Assembly (NCBI GenBank): GCA_006538405.1
Contig: BJKQ01000011.1
Location: 1-64,000, forward strand
Source of the DNA: Hansfordia pulvinata
Lineage: Eukaryota; Ascomycota; Sordariomycetes; Xylariales
Length of the DNA stretch: 64,000 bases
Direction of reading: 5' to 3'
The notes beneath the pieces are model-generated. The model had not been told where the DNA came from. It saw nothing but the letters and a program-made list of their open reading frames with translations, and did no database searches. Positions 35,564 through 46,856 of this stretch are shown here, in pieces. The translations under genes and the position numbers were made by a program. Each line of letters opens with the position of its first letter. Position 1 is the first letter of the stretch.

Positions 35564-37338
35564 ATGGAAGGCCCAAAACTGCCCGAGGGGTTGCCTTTGG
35601 GCTTGTTCAGCAACACTCCTTGGATCTACGAGGAGGTGTCCCAGCAGCCCATTGTATCCACAGATAACATTAAAAAGTATTGGAAAGGTATGGCCGCGAC
35701 ACCGCAACACTGGATGCATGAGCAGGCTCGACTGACAACGATCAGTTTACACGACAACTTTTACAAGGTTGATCGATCCTACTGCCGGTCGATTGGAGAA
35801 CTTCTGGTGGCACATATGGGGCAGCGATCGTCGCCATCTACCAGGGCCCGTGCTTGCCCAATTGTTCAAGGACATCTCAGAGGGCCCGACGTTCACCAAG
35901 CTGCAATCCGCAGGCAATGGCACTCGGCAACTCCAAGGCTCTGTTCGTTGCATCAAACCGTGTCAATTGTTTGCCTACTAACATGCAGTAGCTGCCCGGC
36001 ACGCACCCTGATTCTGGAGCTCAACCCAACTCGGCCGGCATTCCCACTGGACCTGCACAGGGGGAAATCAAGCCGTTCCCAGCTTCGTCTTCAGCATCAA
36101 GGCAGATGCCGACGAAACCGATCCTGAAGAAGGCTAGAGGACCATCTGCATCTGGACCGCGACCTACGGCTCGGTTCATGTCCCCGCCTAGCTCTGGAGG
36201 TGAGGATGACGCCGCAAAGGACAGCGAGGCCGCTTCGTCGGGGAGCACTGCGGTGAACTCAGGTCCCGATGTAAAGGGGAAAGTCACCAACGGTGGTTCA
36301 ACACAGAGGGCGAAGAAGAGCCCTCGTAGGAAAGGGGCGGCGTTTGTTGCCTCCAAAGCTTCGAAGCGGAGGCCCGCCATGCCTCGTCGGCAGAGCTCAC
36401 AATCATCTGCTGCATCCGATCTGTTATCTAAAGACGGAACTTCTGAGGGCTCCAGGCCACAAAGTTTGCAGCCAACGATACCATCGATCGCGGAGTGGCG
36501 AGACTCCGAGGCCTCCGATATTGATGATTCCGCCGCGCCCTTAAGCGAAAAAGCTGCTGGCAAACGCCCAGCCAGATATGTTCAAGAGGCCGCTTCCGTC
36601 CAGGCGGCAGCGAAAGACAAGCATCTGAATGAGCAGCAGCATGAGGACGAGACCTGCACTTCCCCCAGCCCTGTGCCAGGTTCTGAGGAACCGGACTTGA
36701 CGGCCGTGAACGGTTCTGAAACTCGCGAGGCGCAACGCACCAGGGTACAGCCGACGTCTCGGTCCAGGAGCTCCAAGACCAAACACCCGGCGACCTGCTT
36801 AACCCAAAGTCTAGCTACGATCCCTAAGGAGGTCTCCTACTCGTCACCACAGACCAAGTCATCTCCCCAGACTGAGAGCGATCCTTTTACCACGGCGAAG
36901 GTAAACAGTGCATCGCAAAGCCGGGCCTCTCATCGGCTTGGCGATACACACGAGAAACCGCACCGAGACATCACTCCCTCCATGGCTCGGTCACAATCCG
37001 ACACTGCAGAGCCTGGCCGGACGGGCCCTCGACTTTCAAACGGGCGAGGCATGCCGCAAGGACTGGTATCGATAAGCACTGCGTCTACTACGAATGTGAA
37101 CATCAAGGGAACAATTATCGATTTCGACGAGAATTTGGCCCATAAAGAGGCCATCTCGAACAAGCTGCGTGAGGTGGAAAGTGGACGGTCACGGGCGGCG
37201 GCGCCGGAGCCGTCCATTCTGGAATCTCGTTTCCGGCCGACTGAGCCCAGCCCTTCGGCCTCGGTTCCACTTGGCCGGTCCAAGAGTCAGCTGCAGCTGT
37301 TGTTGGACAAAAGTCACGAAAAGAAACCCCGCCGGTAG
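35564..37338 (+). CDS. AreA GATA-like (DUF1752) domain protein
   Basis: Three exons: 35564-35687, 35746-35942, 35992-37338; introns of 58 nt (GTATGG...CTGAC...ATCAG) and 49 nt (GTTCGT...CTAAC...AGTAG). The product is 555 residues. Residues 36-67 (NIKKYWKVYTTT ... RLENFWWHIWG) fit the short motif found next to GATA fingers in AreA-type regulators, PF08550, but no zinc finger follows. A second conserved block begins with KPILKKARGPSASGPRPTARF, and the C-terminus has a basic LGRSKSQLQLLLDK segment. The rest is Ser/Pro/Lys-rich and likely disordered. Other Pezizomycotina have this layout, but I know of no firm function; a nuclear or signalling role is inference. The 5' flank is long and pyrimidine-rich. 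Confidence 0.82.
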
Positions 37339-39401
37339 TTCCGGTGGTCATGACTGCTCGCTGGCTCAGGACGCCGCCGAGTGGATTACAAAGGGACAAC
37401 CATCTTATTACAAAGAGACCCCCGAGACGGAGATAACCCGAGCACCCTGGTCGTTTCCGATATAACGGTGTTGCCGTTCAGGAAAGCACAGAATTGCATC
37501 GAAATGGCAAGCTCTGCCTCGGAAGGCTTTGGCTTCATAGCAGTCTGCATCACGGGCGTTGGTTGATTCTTGTATTGCTTTTCAGCGTAAAGGAACGTGA
37601 ACACTGCCAGGTCTGAGTCTAGGTTACCAATGTACACGTATGTATCATGATCATGAAATGGCTAGCCAGCGCAAAATATATTCTCCAGCGAGACTGCTTC
37701 TTCACGGACGACGCGCCCGAGTGTCCTTCAAGCACGAGGCAAGTGGATGTTCTGGAATGATTCCCCGGCTAGCGTAGCTGCGAGGGTCCGCGTCCTGAGC
37801 AGGGGTTGCCTCGTCTACCACCCGCTTTTCCCGGGCCTGGCAGATGGGGGGGCTAGCACGGTGGGGAAAGGCTCGTCGTCTGTATCCAGGAGGCACCCCC
37901 ACGGAGACGGCAGCGGTACTTGGCTGTTACTAGTGGATGAACTTTGCGGTCTCGTGACGGCGAATCTGCAGGTCCCCCATCACATGATTGCTGCCGGCCA
38001 GACCGGGGCTTCTGCCTCGAGTAAAGTGTCCGTCTTTTGGAGCAGGGGCTTGTGTCCATGCTGCCCGTCCTCGTACGTCCTCGCAAGTCTCCTCTGGTCG
38101 AGTCCGCGAGGCGTCCACGCCCGGCGCCGAGGTGGCCAAATGCGCCCATCGGAGACGTAGTCATATCAGAGGACGCCCTGGAAGAGGCGGAGACGGGATC
38201 ATACAGTGTCCTCGACGCCAAGCGCGGTCGTGGATGCTTAGATCTCCTCCGCAGGTTCACTTCCCGTATGCAATCGCGGCACACAGCAAGCAGTTTGATG
38301 TGCCTCATTGTCCAGAAGCCACCGCAGCGTCCTGCCACGAAAGCCATTGCATGCAATTCGCGATGCCTTTTAGGAAGTACTACGAGCACTCGTAGCGTAG
38401 AGCCCACGCATGACACTGATGCAGAGGCGGGATCCTGCGGGGCGGGCCTCAGGTCCGGCCCGTCCGGGAGGGGCACTGCGGAGGGCCAGCGTGCCTGTAC
38501 GGGGTGCTCGTGGTCCGTGACCCTGCGACGGCGCCCGTGGCAACGCGTTCCCTCCCCCCCCCCTCGACTCAACACAGGCGGTTCGCGTGCCTTGGGTGGC
38601 GCGGAGAGGGTCCCATCCCCCTGATACTCGTGAATCTCTCCACACGCGCGTTACTAATGCTTTTACGAGTAGGCACAAGTACGCAAGTGGGAAAGGAAAG
38701 AGAAACAGAAGCAAGCATGCGGCGGCGGAGGCGAGCGGACAGTCACGGCCGACTGCTTTGCCAGGCAGCCGTAGCAGCCAGACACGCCTGGTGGCCGGCA
38801 CCCGTAGGACCGACGGCTAATGCCCCCCTCCTAGGTTTGCACAACCCGCCGATCTGGATTGCGGGAGTACGGATAGGGGAGTACGCGGGTACTCGCCACG
38901 CGTATGACGGTCAGCCGGCGGTGGACTTTTCCTTTTGCCCCGTGAAGTCGCAGGATTGTGCTATTCCCGGGGTGCTGTTGGTTATGCCGATGAATCATCG
39001 ACTGCACGATAAGCGGTTTACCTGGCGGGACTCACACCGCGATTTTTGCCCATACGCGTACGTATATGAACGATGGAATGGAGATGAAGGCAGAGAGCGA
39101 GGAGTCTTGCTATTGCCAGTGCTGGATACAAGCACATTCCCCTCCCTGAGCTACCTTGCCTGCTCTCATCCTCTCACAGCCATGTCGAGTGTTTTTTTCT
39201 TTGTCCTTATTCGTGGCGACCTTGGGCTACCAGCGCGCGTTTGCCCCTCGGACACGGGTGCTTGAGGCGACTGCCCTTAACAAGCACGGGACAAACCACA
39301 CGCACGAGTACAGTAGCTCCCTGGATTGAAGCAGCAAGCAGATGGGCAGGGCACAGGGCATACACTTTTACTCGTCCGCGAACGCAAGCGGAGCGGGGGT
39401 A

Positions 39402-39423
39402 GGGGGGGGGGGGGGGGGGGGGG
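39402..39423 (+). repeat. Poly-G tract (22 G)
   Basis: Uninterrupted run of G preceded by a further GGGGGTA. Exact length is unreliable in any assembly. Confidence 0.9.
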
Positions 39424-41029
39424 CTCTATCCAACGCCCACGTGCGCGGAGCCAGCTATCCCACGCGTCGATCTTCCGTGGGGAAGAAGGCGGTAAGGCGG
39501 GTTCTCTCGCTGGTGTCGATCCTTGGGACTGTTGGAGCAGAAGTCTGTGCCCGTTGGAGAGGCAAAGGACAGTCCTCGCCACTTCCAGGCACGGCACCGC
39601 GGACGAGACGATCACGATCGCGGCAATCCCTCTCGCCTTTTGTGTCCGGCGCTCGCTGTGATGGTCCCGTCCCCTCTTGTCAAAGTCTCAATGTCTGCAC
39701 GTCGCGTGTGGCGTGTACCAACGTGGCCGGTCGAATTGCGGTGTTGTTGCCCGCTGGCGCGAGCGCTTTTCGAGAGGGGTGCGTGAAGTGCGGGCGATGC
39801 TAGTACGGTAATCCCCAGTGACACATAGCCAGATAAATGTATCAAGAGCGACGAACAGAGACCCGGCGGCGGCTGCATGCGCGCACTGGCTCCTCGAATT
39901 GTGTTACTCCTATTCAATGTCTTCTTGTCTAATCTGAAGCGATCAGTGTTGCTGCATGGTTAGGGAGGTAGCTTGCGTAGATTCAGCACGACAGGTCTGC
40001 TCTTCTCGTCTCCTGCGGGTTGTTTATTTTAGCTTAACCATGGACCATGGGTAAAGAGGAAAGGCGATAATTATAGCGCTCGTGTAGATGGAACGAAAAG
40101 GAAGCTCGTGGGTCGCTGTTCTGTGCGCAGTATCCCTCTTTCTGGTACATTATCACGCTGCTCCAAGGGCAGAGCTGGTTCGAGCGGTTCAGTCGGCCAA
40201 CGAACCTCACGTGCTGCTTACGATGATGCGTGGCCGGCTTTCCTACTAGTATAAGCGATGCCCGCCACATCACAGGCCGCGTTGTCACTGACCTGAGCCC
40301 GCGTCGTCGTGCTCCCGTAAGAGTCAGATGCTGTTACTGCAGCAGCCATCGATCAAGATCCTGCTCGAGTCTCTGCATCTACCTGGTCACTTCTGGAGTA
40401 TCTCCAAGGTACTACTACGCCCGAATGAGACTATTAGTGTGGCCGCAATGACTTGAGATTTTAATTCGATATGTCTTGTCGGCAGAGTCCCGGACTTCTC
40501 TTTTGCTTGCCCTGACAGCTTCCTGCTGCATGAGGACCTACATGTCAACCCATCGTCCCTCTCGGAGCCAAGAACCGCACGACGGCGCTTTCCATCATGC
40601 CCAATCGAGAGAAAAGCATCAAACCTACCGAGACTCACCATGATTCAGACAGAGTCGCCCGGAGACTTCACGTATCATGACAATACGCCTCCAGAGACGG
40701 GGGAAATGAGGGAGAGGTAGGTAGCAAAACCGAACTGGCGGAATACTCGTATGCCGACAGGGTGTATCACCTTGCCGGATAATTATGATGCGTTGCCCGT
40801 CTTGGACTCTCTTGGGAGACGCGATTATTGGCTCAGCCTAGCCACCCTCTGCGACATCGCGACAGCAGGCCGCATTCGACATCGGCATCCCACTTTCGTT
40901 CGGCGCGGGCGAGGAGGAGTTATCGCCAGTCAGGCAGGGAAGTTCGACTCGGCGCGGGGGGTGGCCAGTCTCCCACCGCTCTCGCCGCGAATCGATACTG
41001 ATTCGAGTAGCTATCCTCAGCAGACAGGT

Positions 41030-41047
41030 CCCCCCCCCCCCCCCCCC
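41030..41047 (+). repeat. Poly-C tract (18 C)
   Basis: Uninterrupted run of C in the gene desert; poly-G on the other strand. Confidence 0.9.
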
Positions 41048-43571
41048 TTACCACCCAGAATAGGCCGGCGCCGGAGTCTCGGTGGTCGCGCGGCGATGCT
41101 CTATCCGTACCGCCATCTTGCACTGGCCGGGTCTCGAACCCCGAGCGCTTCCGAATGTGCTTGCTGCGGAGCGGCGCTGCGACGGCGCGTCGACGGAACC
41201 CTGGCGACGGCCCTCGCGCTGCTGGCGAGGCCTGTAGTTCTTGCCAGTCGGCAAGTGATAACAAGTCACAAGGAGAGACGAACTTACGCGCGAAGAGCGG
41301 GCGAACTACATCGAGTTTGATCAAACGTGCCGTGAAGGCTCGAGCATGTCTTCCCATTCGACCGCCGGGGACTTCTGCAAGCTTTGCATTTCTTGTACTT
41401 AAGAAATGAACAGTTCAGTTCGAGCCCAGTTCACACCTACCTATATACCTATATACCAATCCACAGGTAGTTATCAAGGGCTACGAAATTGATCACATTC
41501 AACAGACAAGGTTATTGGGCTTGAACCATGGTCTGGCAGCGTCAAGGCTCATATATGATATGGGTTGTCGCTGTAGAAACCTGTGCGTGGGCCAGTTGAG
41601 ACTACCTACACACCTACCTACTGACCTTACCTACGCAACCTCTGGGAGTGTTCAAGTCCGGAGACGGCCCAAGACAGGAGCAAGATTGACTTGAACAACC
41701 ACCCGACCCCCTCGCTGACGAGGCACATGCCGCTCTATCTCTTTGCGCAGGTAGGTACCCATGCTCATCATCGTGGAGCCGACTCATCGCCTCAGCGTCC
41801 CTAGCTGACATGGTGATGCGGGCCTCAAGAAACTCGCCCAGCAAAAAAAAAGACGAACCGCAATCGAACGAGGCAAGATCCTGGGCTGATTTGCGTCTCT
41901 TGGCTTTTTGCCTGGTTACTCGAGGAGCAGACTGCAGTCTTCCAGAGCGCTTGAGCACGCGGAGGGGGGACTGCGGCTCACGAGCGGCTCACGCGTCCGC
42001 GGCGCAACACCTGCGCACGCCGCGCAAATGGAGATCCACCAAGGGCGATCCCTCTCAACTCGCGGCAATACTTGTATGGCCCCCGGGACATTAAGCATCG
42101 TCATACTCGGCGATCGGCAGAAGGCCGGACAGGGGAGGGGGGTTCGGCGCTGGCGCGGCTGGGAAGGGGAGCCCAGCGACGCAAACTGCGTAATGGGCAA
42201 AGCCGATCGCGTCTGCTTGGTAGTTGTTCGCTTAATTGCGAGGGAGGCATTGCTCTGCTATGTCGGGTCATTGCCCGATGCCATTGACGGTCCGTCCTGC
42301 GTTGAATGCAAGACGCTCCTCGATGTACGAGACTCAGATTGTGGCCCGAGTTGTTGCCAGACTCGCTGCGCCTCACCTCTCAGCCCTAAAAGTGTACGGC
42401 CGACGGCCGCCGCTCTGGAATCTGGCGGCGGCGGCGCAGATTTACCCACCGGAAGCGGTAGCTACCAGGTTGAAAGGAGTAAAACGCGAGAGCAGAGAGA
42501 GCACCGAGAGCGAGGCGAAGCGCCCACTCGCCCGACGAGTCGGACGCGCCCGAGCGGGCGCCGTTGGCTGTACTCGGAAATGGACAACTTTAACTTATTA
42601 AGGTGTCCATACGGTTACTCGTAAGTAACTCGAGCCGCGGGGTTCTTTTAAGGGCGATCGGGAGTACTCGTAAGCGTCTATATGGAGGACATAAAAGACA
42701 AAGGCTCGCGTCAGACTCTAAAGTGCCGCTTCGATGAGGTGAGTTATAACGGTTGGTACCTACTTGATGTACCTGTTCCTGGGCCATGCTCCTCGACGGG
42801 TCTCTACTTCGTCCCGACTCCGAACTCATACTCGTATACCTTAGGTACCTATTCCAGGGACGATGCGTGGATGCGCCTCAGGGAAAAAAGGGGAAAAAAT
42901 AGGAAAGATGAAATACTCCCTTCTGGAGGCAGTGTAGCTCCCCAGACGCTCGATTGAGAGCCTGATGACCTGCACGGGATCGAGTACTCGTGTGCTGATG
43001 AGCTTTCGCGTATCTTCATGGAATCTCATCCATCACTCAGCAGGCCACGGAACTCGCCGCCCGCGCCTTTCCCCCTGGTCTGATGGAGCGTTTCTTTCGT
43101 ATCGCTCTCGTAACGGCGGAGAGAGACATGAGAGAACTCGTATTATCCAGGACTTGGAGCTGTGGGTGTGGATGGGGCCAGCCCAAACAACAGGGTCTTC
43201 TTTGACGATCGGGCCTTTGCCTGGCCTAGGCCGAGGGAAGACGGCCGGCCGGGCCTCTCGGACCATCCCCTCCACTGTCTCTGTGCGTGTGTGCCTACCT
43301 GCCTTTCTTGGTGGTACGAGTGTGGAAGTCGTCATGGACTGCGGCGTGGACTGGAGTCTGTCGAGGAATAGAGGCGGCACACGAGTACTCGGACGAGTAT
43401 CGTATACGGATAGAGATGGATGGCCAGCCAGTGTCAATTGGCTCTCTCTATCTTTCTCTCTCTCTCTCTCTTTCCGTGCTTGTGTGCGGCTGCAGCCCCT
43501 TTTCTATATCCATACACACTGGTCTCGCTTTTCCCTTGTCCCTCGCATTCTCTTGCACGTTCCCCCTGGAG

Positions 43572-43610
43572 GTCTGTCTGTCTGTCTGTCGGTCTGTCTG
43601 TCTGTCTGTC
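43572..43610 (+). repeat. (GTCT)n microsatellite
   Basis: About nine GTCT units with one GGTC interruption in the middle. Confidence 0.9.
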
Positions 43611-44362
43611 CGCCAGTGGTGCCACTTTTAGCGGGTTTCGATCCCTCTGTGGCCGACGCCCTCAGCAGCCCAGAGAGCGCCGGAGCCCTGGAGCCCTGGA
43701 GCCCTGGTGGGCATTCGCCGCCCGCCCGGCGCGCCCCGGGCACATTGCATCTTGGCTGGGTCCGATGGTTGGCGGGCCTCTGTGCCTTCCTTTGTTCATC
43801 AACGAACGAGCACTCACTTGTAGGTACTTGGACACATGCACGATGATACTGAAGAGACATGTACCGTAAAAAAAAAAAAAGACAGCCTTGGGATGAGTTC
43901 TTAGCACGTCATCGGGGTGTGCAGGCCAAGCAAGCAACAGCGGGATACTCGTACACATATCGGCACGACGACAGGGCAGGGAGGTGGCCGGCCATCTTGG
44001 CACTCGGGCGCCGATCCATCCGCAGTGGGCGGCCAACACGAGAGCGCTCGCCGGGTGTAGTAATGGGCCAGTGCTGAGTGCTGAGTGCAGGGAACGCCCG
44101 GGAGCCCCGGGGTGCAATGCCAATGCAAAGCGCATCCAATACAGACAGTACTGCGCTCCGATGGCTCCGTAGAAAAAGGGTGGAGCGGGTGTGTTTTCTC
44201 TGGCTCGGCCACCCGCCGCCGGTCTGTGTCTGTCCTGCTCTCGTCCCGTGCCCTTCCACCTACGAGAACGACGTCGTTGCTGTCGCCGTCGTTGTCGTCG
44301 TCGTTGTCGTCGCCGTCGTCTTCTCCTCCCGTGCTTCCTCTTACTGTCGACCTTTTCGTCCT

Positions 44363-44384
44363 CCCCCCCCCCCCCCCCCCCCCC
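44363..44384 (+). repeat. Poly-C tract (22 C) upstream of the mannosyltransferase gene
   Basis: Lies ~210 bases before the ATG at 44592, within a TCGTCGTTGTC-rich leader, so it may be in the promoter or 5' UTR. Confidence 0.9.
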
Positions 44385-44591
44385 CAACGACGAATCAGCC
44401 ACCGGCCCCTGTCATCATCACCGTCTGCATCCCTGTCGCGACGCGCTTGCGCGCGGGGGCAATACCACACGAGCACGCCCACACCAACACCACACGACAC
44501 CACCCAAGAGCGGATAGAGAAACGAAACGGGACGAGCGACGACACTGGAAGAACCACCCAAATAAGCAACGAGGCAGGGCAAGGAAATGGC

Positions 44592-45761
44592 ATGGCGCTC
44601 AAATCGTTTACCCTCCGTCTGGCTGCCGTAACGGCAGCCCTGTTCGTCGTCCTCACCCTCTTCTACGGCACCGAGCCGCGGCGGCGCTCCTACTCGTGCA
44701 AGTCGTGGCGGTCGTGCCTCGTCGGCCGCCCCCACGAGTACAAGCACGACCTGCCCGTCGACCCGGACTTCGCCTTCCGCGACCAGCAGCTGCCCGACGG
44801 CACCCGCCTCTACGAGCGCTCCATCACCGGCGCCTCGCCCTCCCTGCTGGCCCTCGTCCTGACCAAGGACGCCGACTCGTGGAGCCGCGACTTCCGCTCC
44901 ACCGACCGCAACATCTACGACTTCCTCGACCTGCTCGTCTCCACCGAGCTCGACTTTGCCGACGTCTCCCTCGCCCTGCTGACCACGTCCAAGGAGGACT
45001 TCGCCGCCGCCAAGAAGGCCACCGAGTCCCTGCCCTTCGCCCGCGTCTCCCTCTACCTGCGCCTCGACCCCCGCGACCCGGACGACCCCGCCGCCGCCTC
45101 GGCCGCCTACCGCGACCGCCACGACAAGGCCGTCCAGCGCGCCCGCCGCGCCCACATCGCCCGCCTGCGCAACCACCTCATGCTGCGCGCCCTCGACCAG
45201 GAGGAGCACATCCTGTGGGTCGACGCCGACGTCGTCGAGATCTCCGACGGCCTCGTCCAGGACATGGTCCTCGCCGCCAAGACCGACAAGCGCGCCGGCC
45301 TCATCACCGCCCCCTGCCACCAGAACAGCATGACCAACTACGACAAGAACGCCTGGGTCCTGCAGCGCGAGGGCGACGCCGCCCCGCTGCTGCTGGGCCC
45401 CGTCGCCGACGACGACCGCGCCAGGGCCGAGGACCAGCTCGTCAGCACCCGCAAGTACACGGACGCGCTGGTCGGCGACCGCGCCGCCGGAGGAGCGGGC
45501 GGCGGCGGCGGCGCCGGCGACGAGGACGACGAGCTCGTGCCCCTCGATAGCGTCGGCGGCACCATCCTCTACATGCGCGCCTCGCTCGTCCGTGACGGCC
45601 TCGTCTTCCCCACCTACAACGTCGTCGGCACCACCTGGAGCAAGGAGGGCTGGGTCGGCGTCGAGACCGAGGGGCTGTGCTACGTCGCCTCGTCCCTCAA
45701 AGGCGGCAAATGCTTCCTGATGGCGGGCCATCACTACGTGCGGCATGCCGACTGGGGATGA
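44592..45761 (+). CDS. GT62 mannosyltransferase (ANP1/MNN9/VAN1 family, Golgi)
   Basis: Subunit of the mannan polymerase complexes that extend the alpha-1,6 backbone on N-glycans in the cis-Golgi. Single exon, 389 residues. It is a type II membrane protein: short N-terminus, one anchor segment about residues 10-25 (LAAVTAALFVVLTLF), then the luminal domain. Family blocks: LLALVLTKDADSWSRDF, RARRAHIARLRNHLM, EEHILWVDADVVE with the DXD metal/GDP-mannose motif at residues 211-213, APCHQNSMTNYDKNAW, and near the end VGTTWSKEGWVGVETEGLCY. A Gly-rich acidic insert (about residues 298-315) precedes LVPLDSVGGTILYMRA. I start at 44592 because the longer in-frame upstream reading (from 44085) crosses poly-C and has no family similarity. 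Which of the three paralogues it is I cannot decide. A 515-codon antisense frame is a GC-bias shadow. Confidence 0.92.
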   Translation: MALKSFTLRLAAVTAALFVVLTLFYGTEPRRRSYSCKSWRSCLVGRPHEYKHDLPVDPDFAFRDQQLPDGTRLYERSITGASPSLLALVLTKDADSWSRDFRSTDRNIYDFLDLLVSTELDFADVSLALLTTSKEDFAAAKKATESLPFARVSLYLRLDPRDPDDPAAASAAYRDRHDKAVQRARRAHIARLRNHLMLRALDQEEHILWVDADVVEISDGLVQDMVLAAKTDKRAGLITAPCHQNSMTNYDKNAWVLQREGDAAPLLLGPVADDDRARAEDQLVSTRKYTDALVGDRAAGGAGGGGGAGDEDDELVPLDSVGGTILYMRASLVRDGLVFPTYNVVGTTWSKEGWVGVETEGLCYVASSLKGGKCFLMAGHHYVRHADWG

Positions 45762-46856
45762 ATATTTCAGGGGTCTCTTCGCGTTGATATTCTCGCACCC
45801 TTTTCTCTCCAGGTTTTTGTTCATCTTTCTTTCTTCTCTTTTTTTACAGGCGCAATCGTAACGAACCGGCATCAGCATAGTAAAATACGACGAGATGATA
45901 CTGAAGACTGAACGGGCACTCGCGCTTACCGAAGTACGACTTTGTGTGATTGTTTGCGCCCACATCTTCGCGGAATTGACAAGCGGTCAACAGCTGGATC
46001 TCCCTGCTCTGGCAGTAGCCAGCGGTCAGCAGCTTGTTTGCGGCTGTCCTCCAGGTAGTGCACCCGTACTCTTCAGAGGCTGCCTGGCGATTTGTATGAC
46101 CCTTGAGCTGCTCTGACAGCTGGCTGTGGCGATGGCAAGCCTTCCAGCTTGTGAAGCCTATGAGCCCAGCGCAACGCCCAGCGCAACAGCCCTCGATATG
46201 GGCGGTCGTTCCTGCCAAACATTCAATTGGGCATCGGACAATCCATCGGCCGGCGTTTAACAGAACTTGAACTTCTCCTCTCACCAAACCCTTCACCTTT
46301 ATCCCATCCAACTCCTCTGTCCCTCTCGTGCTGCCCGCCGGCGCTCATTGTCAGCAATCTACCCCGCCGACACCAGATCACCATGATACGGCTTCTCACC
46401 GAGGCCTGTCGAACTGGCAGCATGCGCCGTGTGAAGGAAATGCCTCCCATCTTGATGAGCCAGTCCGGCATCTTTCAATGAGGAAGCTCCTCCCGCCTCG
46501 CAGAGTCTATCTGGAGATCCTATAACTCTTTGACATGCGCCTGATTGGAGCTTACGCCATGGCTAGTCTCGCGCATAGCCGACCAGCCGCTGTCAGCATC
46601 TCCACCCTCCGGCTCTTCGTCACGGGGGCCCCCCAAAAAAGATCGGCCAAGTCTCCGAACGGGGCACCGGGGCCCCGCACAACCGTTGTCGCCCGTCCGT
46701 CCGTGTCTGCTGTTGTGCCTGCGCCAACTACCCGGCCGAGTCAACCTGGCACATCAACAGCGACTTGAGGGTATTGGCCGAAGCTGTGGACCCCACGGGC
46801 TGCGGTGTGACAGACGGCACGACAGCCGGACGTATCAAGTCGCACAGCTGGAGTCG
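45762..46856. other. Intergenic, promoter region of the Zn2Cys6 gene
   Basis: About 1.1 kb with the 3' UTR of the mannosyltransferase at the left and a C/T-rich, leader-like stretch around 46,260-46,400. No gene supported. Confidence 0.5.

Larger units (their letters stand above)
37339..44591. other. 7.2-kb gene desert with simple repeats
   Basis: No gene I can support, although overlapping frames up to ~290 codons exist on both strands; they lack domains and run through simple repeats. Contents: poly-G (39402-39423), poly-C (41030-41047), a (GTCT)n tract (43572-43610), poly-C (44363-44384), A13 near 43867-43880, and at least six copies of TACTCGTA or its complement (38664, 40744, 42616, 42664, 42829, 43946). 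Tandem CTACCTAC words occur near 41,430-41,640. The last ~400 bases, C/T-rich, are probably promoter and 5' UTR of the mannosyltransferase gene. Confidence 0.5.

Noticed and set aside
38504..39265. 253-codon plus-strand frame in the gene desert
   Set aside because: No recognisable motif; overlaps equally long frames on the other strand; no consistent codon preference compared with the real genes.
41118..41140. Possible minus-strand tRNA: GGTTCGAGACC is a perfect B-box
   Set aside because: The T-stem has a mismatch, and no A-box or matching acceptor half (GCACTGG) is found within 160 bases upstream on that strand.
42965..43846. 293-codon plus-strand frame
   Set aside because: Runs through CT and GTCT microsatellites, and has no domain, no splice logic and competing frames on both strands.
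44418..45965. 515-codon antisense frame across the mannosyltransferase gene
   Set aside because: Shadow of very high third-position GC; Val/Gly/Glu-rich composition without domain, whereas the plus strand encodes a clear GT62 enzyme.
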